Positions 5,812 to 9,947 of a stretch of 9,947 nucleotides of DNA are shown here, piece after piece (position 1 is the first letter of the stretch; the number at the start of each line of letters is the position of its first letter). Location of the stretch: NCBI GenBank assembly GCA_964435455.1, contig CAYSYH010000025.1:1-9947 (forward strand), read 5' to 3'. The stretch is from CAYSYH01 sp964435455. Lineage in GTDB: Bacteria; Patescibacteriota; WWE3; 2-01-FULL-39-13; JAACPI01. The notes beneath the pieces are model-generated. The model did no database searches. It had not been told where the DNA came from and saw only the letters and a program-made list of their open reading frames with translations. Position numbers and translations under genes: made by a program.

Positions 5812-7597
5812 TGGATTTAATAATTTTTAAAAATGTGTTCTTGTCTATTCTTACCTTTCCTAAAGATTTTAATTTTTTCTTACCTTTTTTTTGTTTTTCT
5901 AAAAGCTTCATTCTGCGTGTCCTATCTCCTCCATACAATTTAGCTGTAACATCCTTCCGGTAAGCGTGTAAATTTTCTCTTGCTATAATTTTACCACCTA
6001 TTGCTGCTTGTAGTGAAACATTAAACTGTTGTCTAGGAAGTTCTTCTTTTAGCTTTTTTAGTATTTCTCTGGATTTACTAATTGCTTTTTCTTTGTGTAT
6101 TAATTGAGATAAAGGTGGAAACTTTTCCCCGCCAATTAAAAAATCTACTTTAACTATATTTGATTTTTCGTACCCACTAAGTTCGTAATCAAAAGAAGCA
6201 TACCCCGAACTTAATGATTTTAATTTGTCGCTAAAATCTATTATTAATTCTGCTAAAGGCATTTTAGCTTTTATTTTGACATTTTTATAGCTTCCTTGGG
6301 TATATTCCATATTTAAAATAACCCCTCTTTTTTCATTTATAAGTTTTATAATTTTTCCTAAATAAGGTTCAGGACTTACTATTGTTAAATAAGTTATAGG
6401 CTCTTTAATATATTCTATTTCAGCTATATTAGGTAATTCTCTAGCTCCAGAAATAGTATATTTCTCTCCATTCTTTTTTTTTATTTTGTACGGTACTGTT
6501 GGAGTGGTTACTACCAACCCTAATCCAAACTCCCTTTTTATACGTTCCAAAATTATATCTGCATGTAATATACCTAAAAAACCGCAGTTATAACCAAAGC
6601 CTAATCCTCCTACAGATTCTGGTTTGAATGTAAATGAGGGATCTGTTAAGTTTAATATTGTTAAGGCTTTTCTTAAATCTTCTACTTTATACTTTGTTTC
6701 GGTGAATATTCCTAAATATAAAAAAGGTTTTACTCTTTTTATTTGATGTATTGGTTTTGGTAGGGCGTTTCCTTTTTTATAAAGCGTTTCTCCAATTTCC
6801 ATAGCTTTTAGATCTTTTAACCCTGTTGCTATATAACCCACTTCCCCTTTTTTAATTGTATTTATTTGCTTATTTTTAGGTGAAAAATACCCTAGTGTAT
6901 TTATTTTAAAACTTTTTTGTGAGTTCAATAGCACAACTTCATCTCCTTTCTTAAAAATACCTGAATATGTTCTTATAAATGCTATTACTCCTAAATAATC
7001 ATCATAATAAGAATCAAACACTACTCCTATAGGATCTTCTTTTTTTTGATTAACAGGATAATATTTGGCTTCGTTTTTAAGTATATTTATTAATTTATTT
7101 ACACCCTCGCCTGTTTTTGCTGATATGAGTAAAATTTCCTGTTCTTTAAATCCAAAATATGTTTCAATCTCGTTGATGGTTTTTTTTATTCTAGCATTTT
7201 CCATATCTATTTTATTTATTACTGGGATTACTTTTATATCTTTTTCTAAAGCTTTATATGTATTAGAAATTGTTTGTGCTTGAACTCCTTTAGTTGCGTC
7301 TATTAATAATATAGATATATCGCTTACTTGTAATACTTTGTCTACCTCATAATTAAAATCTACGTGTCCTGGGGTATCTAGCATATTGAATTGGTATACC
7401 TCTTTGTTGTTTTTACTAGGGTAGTAAATACGAAGAATTTTAGCTTTTATGGTTATTCCTCTTTCTTTTTCTAGTTGAAGATTATCTATTCCTTCTTCCC
7501 TCTCGTTTTTTTGTAAGGAGAGCTTTAAAAGTTTTTTGGCTAAAGTGGACTTTCCATGATCAATATGAGCAATAATACTAAAGTTTAATATCTTCAT
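5804..7597 (-). CDS. lepA: Elongation factor 4 (LepA), back-translocating GTPase
   Basis: A full-length 597-residue LepA. The G-domain motifs are intact: G1 AHIDHGKST (10-18), switch I around ERGITIK (45-51), G3 DTPGH (74-78), G4 NKID (128-131) and G5 SAKTG (159-163). The LepA-specific C-terminal domain is also clear, with PRQQFNVSLQAAIGGKIIA and then LYGGDRTRRMKLLEKQKKGK and a basic tail. LepA binds the ribosome and helps resolve stalled or mistranslocated states. The start fits the family (NFSIIAHIDHGKST follows within a few residues). It overlaps the end of the upstream 64-residue gene by 20 bases and the start of ftsK by 8 bases, with no Shine-Dalgarno sequence. The stop is TAG. Sequence variation such as GGDRTRRM, where GGDITRK is usual, is minor. 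Confidence 0.96.
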   Translation of the reverse strand: MKILNFSIIAHIDHGKSTLAKKLLKLSLQKNEREEGIDNLQLEKERGITIKAKILRIYYPSKNNKEVYQFNMLDTPGHVDFNYEVDKVLQVSDISILLIDATKGVQAQTISNTYKALEKDIKVIPVINKIDMENARIKKTINEIETYFGFKEQEILLISAKTGEGVNKLINILKNEAKYYPVNQKKEDPIGVVFDSYYDDYLGVIAFIRTYSGIFKKGDEVVLLNSQKSFKINTLGYFSPKNKQINTIKKGEVGYIATGLKDLKAMEIGETLYKKGNALPKPIHQIKRVKPFLYLGIFTETKYKVEDLRKALTILNLTDPSFTFKPESVGGLGFGYNCGFLGILHADIILERIKREFGLGLVVTTPTVPYKIKKKNGEKYTISGARELPNIAEIEYIKEPITYLTIVSPEPYLGKIIKLINEKRGVILNMEYTQGSYKNVKIKAKMPLAELIIDFSDKLKSLSSGYASFDYELSGYEKSNIVKVDFLIGGEKFPPLSQLIHKEKAISKSREILKKLKEELPRQQFNVSLQAAIGGKIIARENLHAYRKDVTAKLYGGDRTRRMKLLEKQKKGKKKLKSLGKVRIDKNTFLKIIKSNG

Positions 7598-7772
7598 AAG
7601 GTAATACTATGTCTAGAACATCTTTAGGAGTATATAATATTTTTAAAGGCTTGTAACTAGGGTCATTTATTTCCACTTTGGATTTATATCGTAAAGATAT
7701 TAGATTTAACAATATTATTATTCCTACTATAATTGCTACTGATTTTATAATAAATAAAAATTTACTGTTCAT
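7578..7772 (-). CDS. Small single-pass membrane protein in the pilus block, hypothetical
   Basis: A 64-residue protein that I do not recognise. A membrane helix spans about residues 6-28 (LFIIKSVAIIVGIIILLNLI). A 36-residue extracytoplasmic tail follows, rich in Pro, Asp and Tyr (NDPSYKPLKILYTPKDVLDI). The gene starts inside the end of the pilO-like gene (11-base overlap) and ends inside lepA (20-base overlap), in different frames. This nested arrangement strongly suggests a translated member of the operon. Its position after pilN and pilO matches where pilP usually lies in pilMNOPQ clusters, but it is far shorter than PilP and has no visible lipobox, so identity with PilP is not supported. 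A role as a pilus inner-membrane accessory is only a guess from context. Confidence 0.7.
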   Translation of the reverse strand: MNSKFLFIIKSVAIIVGIIILLNLISLRYKSKVEINDPSYKPLKILYTPKDVLDIVLPYEDIKL

Positions 7773-8352
7773 CCAAAAACCATGAATTTACCACTAAATT
7801 AAAAAATAACTCTTTATTTTTGTTATCTGAATTTTGCTTTTTATTGTTGCCATTTTGTCTTATAGTTAAGCTACTGATCGAAAAAAACCTATCAGATATC
7901 TCAATTTTTTTAAAAAATTCTTCTATATTAGAAAATTCCCCTGTAAAAGCCATATTAAAACTCTCTGTATTTTCTAAGGTTTGTTTTGTTGTTAATTTAT
8001 TTAATTTTAAATTGTTTATTTTGGCTATAAAGTCTAGTTTATCAAAGGCTTCTATTGAATTTGGTTCTTCAGGCACACGAGAAAATATCTTTTTTTTGTA
8101 GGGATTTAACTGCTCGTTATAAGCGGCCGCTTTTTTATAGCTAACCAATATTTTGTTGTACTTTTCTTTTAAGCTTTCTATCTCTTGTATTTCTGTTTTT
8201 AAGTTATTTACTTTTTTTGCGGTTGGTACTAAAAAAAGTATTGTTAATAATATCATTACAAATAGTGTTACCCCCATAATTAAAGGGCCTTCGTTTTTTT
8301 CTTTATTTATTTCTACTCTTAAATCTTTTAATATATCACTTCTATATTCCAT
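7762..8352 (-). CDS. PilO-like type IV pilus inner-membrane assembly protein
   Basis: A 196-residue bitopic protein. A short cytoplasmic N-terminus (about 1-23, with DLRVEINKEKNE) leads to a membrane helix at about 24-43. A Lys/Glu/Leu-rich coiled-coil region follows at about 45-85. The C-terminal part (about 105-190) has the pattern of a ferredoxin-like PilO domain: FNMAFTGEFSNIEEFFKKIE, a short turn, then RFFSISSLTIRQN. PilO pairs with PilN through coiled coils and core domains to link the cytoplasmic pilus motor platform to the envelope in known systems. It starts 4 bases after the pilN-like stop. A Lys/Asn-rich loop (about residues 167-179) interrupts the last strands. It could also be described as a type II secretion GspM-like protein, but the PilN-like neighbour favours pilus assembly. 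Confidence 0.72.
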   Translation of the reverse strand: MEYRSDILKDLRVEINKEKNEGPLIMGVTLFVMILLTILFLVPTAKKVNNLKTEIQEIESLKEKYNKILVSYKKAAAYNEQLNPYKKKIFSRVPEEPNSIEAFDKLDFIAKINNLKLNKLTTKQTLENTESFNMAFTGEFSNIEEFFKKIEISDRFFSISSLTIRQNGNNKKQNSDNKNKELFFNLVVNSWFLDEQ

Positions 8353-8356
8353 TATC

Positions 8357-8884
8357 TTATTTGTATATTAATTTAAATTTACTTATATAAGAATCTTCTT
8401 TCTCTATTTTAGTACTAGAAATTAAAATAACACTTAAAAATCTTTTTTCGTTTATCATTGCTGCTACAAATGAAGAAAATATTTCTGGACTTTTACTAAC
8501 TGCTGTTAACATTAATTCTCCTTGTTTTGCATCTATTTTTTCTATACTTATTCCTACAGGTGTGCTAGATTTTAAAAAATTTATTAAAAAAGTTGGCTTA
8601 ACATCTTCTTTTCTGGCCTTCTCTACCAATTTTGTTACTTTTTGAGTTTTGTTATATTCTAATGCTAGTGGTTTAAGTGTTTCTATATCTATTTCCATTT
8701 TTTGTATTTCTTCTTTTAACAATGCTCTTTTTCTAATAAGAGAGGTTTTATAGGTATAAAAAGCAAATAAAGTAATATTAAAAATTACTAGTAAATACTT
8801 TCCATAAGTAGAAAACCACTCAAAGAATGAGTATGAATTTCCATATGTATCTGCAGAAGGCTTGAGGTTTACATTTAGTGGCAT
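8357..8884 (-). CDS. PilN-like type IV pilus inner-membrane assembly protein
   Basis: A 175-residue bitopic protein. The N-terminus reads PLNVNLKP, resembling the INLLP-type motif by which PilN binds PilM. A membrane helix lies at about 28-47 (GKYLLVIFNITLFAFYTYKT), then a charged coiled coil at about 50-95. The C-terminal domain has the PilN pattern: TPVGISIEKIDAKQGELMLT, a helix SPEIFSSFVAAMINEKRF, then a closing strand ISKFKLIY. The protein is shorter than many PilN proteins but complete in layout. No pilM lies just upstream: the neighbour is murJ, 33 bases away. The preserved PilM-binding-like motif suggests a PilM is encoded elsewhere. A candidate promoter overlaps the murJ stop, so the pilus genes may have their own start site. 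Confidence 0.72.
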   Translation of the reverse strand: MPLNVNLKPSADTYGNSYSFFEWFSTYGKYLLVIFNITLFAFYTYKTSLIRKRALLKEEIQKMEIDIETLKPLALEYNKTQKVTKLVEKARKEDVKPTFLINFLKSSTPVGISIEKIDAKQGELMLTAVSKSPEIFSSFVAAMINEKRFLSVILISSTKIEKEDSYISKFKLIYK

Positions 8885-8891
8885 TACTAAA

Positions 8892-8920
8892 ATAATACCA
8901 TTTGTTTTTAATCTTGTTTA
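8892..8920 (-). promoter_or_regulatory. Candidate internal promoter for pilN, apparently leaderless
   Basis: On the minus strand TAAACA (8915-8920, four of six consensus bases, overlapping the murJ stop codon), a 17-base spacer and TATTAT (8892-8897, five of six) are followed by 7 bases and the pilN ATG at 8882-8884. The geometry matches the stronger promoter of the DUF3048 gene. AT-rich sequence makes chance matches likely. Confidence 0.4.
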
Positions 8921-9947
8921 TATCTTATTTATAAGTTTTTTTGTTTTTATATAAATTTTTTTATATTCTGTTATTCCTAATAATCCTCCTACAATTAAGT
9001 ATATAGATAATCCCAGTATAGTAACAGTTCCTGTTAACAAAAATAATGGAATTGTATGGGTTGTATCAAATACAAATTTTTCTAAGTACTTGAGTACTAT
9101 GTAAATACTAATACCGCTAATAATAGAAGCATAAAACATTTTTAATAATGATGATATTATTTGCTCTAAAAAATTTCCAAGTTCTCTTGTTAGGTAATGA
9201 TATAGTAATGTAGTATTTATTATAGCGCCAATTGAAAATGCTAAGGCAAATGACCACACTCCATACTTAAATATTAATGAAAATATAAATGAAAGGATTA
9301 AAGATATAAACATATTAACTATACTAATAATTGTTGGAACTTTTGATTCTTCCAATGAATAATAAACTTTAGATAATATTAAAGAAATAGCTTGAAACCA
9401 AATGGAAAGACTAAAGAATGTTAAAGTGTATGCCGTAAGATTTGTTCCTAACCATGAAAATCTGTCCCCGCCAAATAATAATCTTACCAAAGGTATTCTA
9501 AGAACAATAAAAAGTATAGAAATAGGTATTAGAAAATACGACATTTGAATAATGTACTTTGTTAAAACTTTTACTATTTTACCCCTGTTATTTTCGGATA
9601 TATATTCTGAAAAACTAGGCATTAACGCTTGAGACAACGCCATACCAAATATATTCACAGGCATAGTTTGTAGTTGGTTTGCAAATTCGTAAATCACCAA
9701 GTAAGAAGGACTTTGATATATTTTAGGTATTGTTATTCCTAAAAATAATGTGTATAGCTTATAAATTGATACTCCAAAAAGTCTAGGGGCGACCAATTTA
9801 TATATTTCTTTATTACCTTTTGAAAATATATTTAACTTTAAATAATATTTAAAATCCCCTTTTAAAGCCCATATTTGTATGATAGCACCTATAAAATATC
9901 CTAAAATCATTCCATATACTATAGAAAATACCCCAAAATGATTATTT
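8918..9947 (-). CDS. murJ: Lipid II flippase MurJ (MviN), C-terminal two thirds (cut by window edge)
   Basis: The frame is open to the right edge (343 complete codons in the window), so the N-terminus, roughly 170-200 residues judging from the usual size of about 500-550, lies outside. An internal ATG at 9908-9910 should not be taken as the start, since the reading frame continues upstream as NNHFGVFSIVYG. The visible part has many hydrophobic helices and MurJ/MviN motifs: ANQLQTMPVNIFGMALSQA followed by LMPSFSEY, then RIPLVRLLFGGDRF, then ILSKVYYSLEESKVPT. MurJ flips undecaprenyl-linked peptidoglycan precursors across the cytoplasmic membrane. It heads the run of genes continuing into the pilus block with a 33-base gap. 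Wzx-type flippases are related, but the MPVNIFGMALSQALMP segment favours MurJ. Confidence 0.85.
   Translation of the reverse strand, partial: NNHFGVFSIVYGMILGYFIGAIIQIWALKGDFKYYLKLNIFSKGNKEIYKLVAPRLFGVSIYKLYTLFLGITIPKIYQSPSYLVIYEFANQLQTMPVNIFGMALSQALMPSFSEYISENNRGKIVKVLTKYIIQMSYFLIPISILFIVLRIPLVRLLFGGDRFSWLGTNLTAYTLTFFSLSIWFQAISLILSKVYYSLEESKVPTIISIVNMFISLILSFIFSLIFKYGVWSFALAFSIGAIINTTLLYHYLTRELGNFLEQIISSLLKMFYASIISGISIYIVLKYLEKFVFDTTHTIPLFLLTGTVTILGLSIYLIVGGLLGITEYKKIYIKTKKLINKI

Noticed and set aside
5480..5830. Plus-strand 116-codon frame opposite the ftsK membrane region
   Set aside because: Lies antisense to the ftsK N-terminal helices and the lepA end; no promoter or family signal.
7065..8371. 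Plus-strand frames opposite lepA and the pilO-like gene
   Set aside because: Shadow frames opposite conserved or coiled-coil regions; nothing supports expression.
8887..8901. Four-codon frame (MVLF) ending 2 bases before the pilN start
   Set aside because: It resembles the minicistron before the regulator, but it would lie upstream of the predicted transcription start and is very short; likely chance.
1..9947. UGA recoded to glycine, as in some CPR lineages
   Set aside because: All recognised genes read through without in-frame TGA and use GGN at conserved glycines; recognised genes end in TAA or TAG.
1..9947. tRNA, rRNA, CRISPR, transposon or phage features
   Set aside because: Intergenic space totals only a few hundred bases and shows no cloverleaf, regular repeat array, transposase frame or terminal inverted repeats.

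Overview
This is a strongly AT-rich bacterial segment (by eye about 30% G+C) packed with genes that overlap or sit a few bases apart. The proteins are Lys/Asn/Ile-rich housekeeping and envelope proteins. The gene mix is a DUF3048 protein, a winged-helix regulator fused to a degenerate nucleotidyltransferase-like domain, a RodZ-like protein with an Ig-like insert, PilN/PilO-like type IV pilus proteins, and MurJ, LepA, FtsK and SecD. Together with the compactness it suggests a Candidate Phyla Radiation (Patescibacteria) genome, possibly of the Microgenomates/Katanobacteria kind. That placement is inference. All long frames read through without internal TGA, so the standard bacterial code applies and UGA-to-Gly recoding is not indicated.

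Layout from right to left (most genes are on the minus strand): the 3' two thirds of murJ (lipid II flippase; runs off the right edge), then pilN-like, pilO-like, a 64-residue single-pass membrane protein, lepA (elongation factor 4), ftsK (DNA translocase) and a rodZ-like gene. The junctions run from a 33-base gap to a 20-base overlap, so these probably form one long operon for cell-wall precursor export, pilus assembly, translation, chromosome segregation and shape. A candidate internal promoter lies at the murJ/pilN junction.

The spacer between the rodZ-like gene and the next minus-strand gene holds a divergent promoter region (about 2318-2424) and a small plus-strand reading frame (2425-2631). 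That frame codes for a basic protein with a C-terminal membrane anchor and runs tail-to-tail into the end of the rodZ-like gene. To the left is a second minus-strand unit: a membrane-anchored DUF3048 protein, a winged-helix regulator, and the first 88 codons of secD, cut by the left window edge.

No RNA genes, mobile elements, CRISPR arrays or phage genes were seen. The most notable non-coding signal is a set of four -10 boxes placed 7-9 bases before a start codon, with almost no Shine-Dalgarno sequences anywhere, which points to leaderless transcription. I do not see a convincing new multi-gene system. The points worth a second look are the leaderless promoters, the convergent small membrane protein, the uncharacterised 64-residue protein in the pilus block, and the regulator linked to secD.
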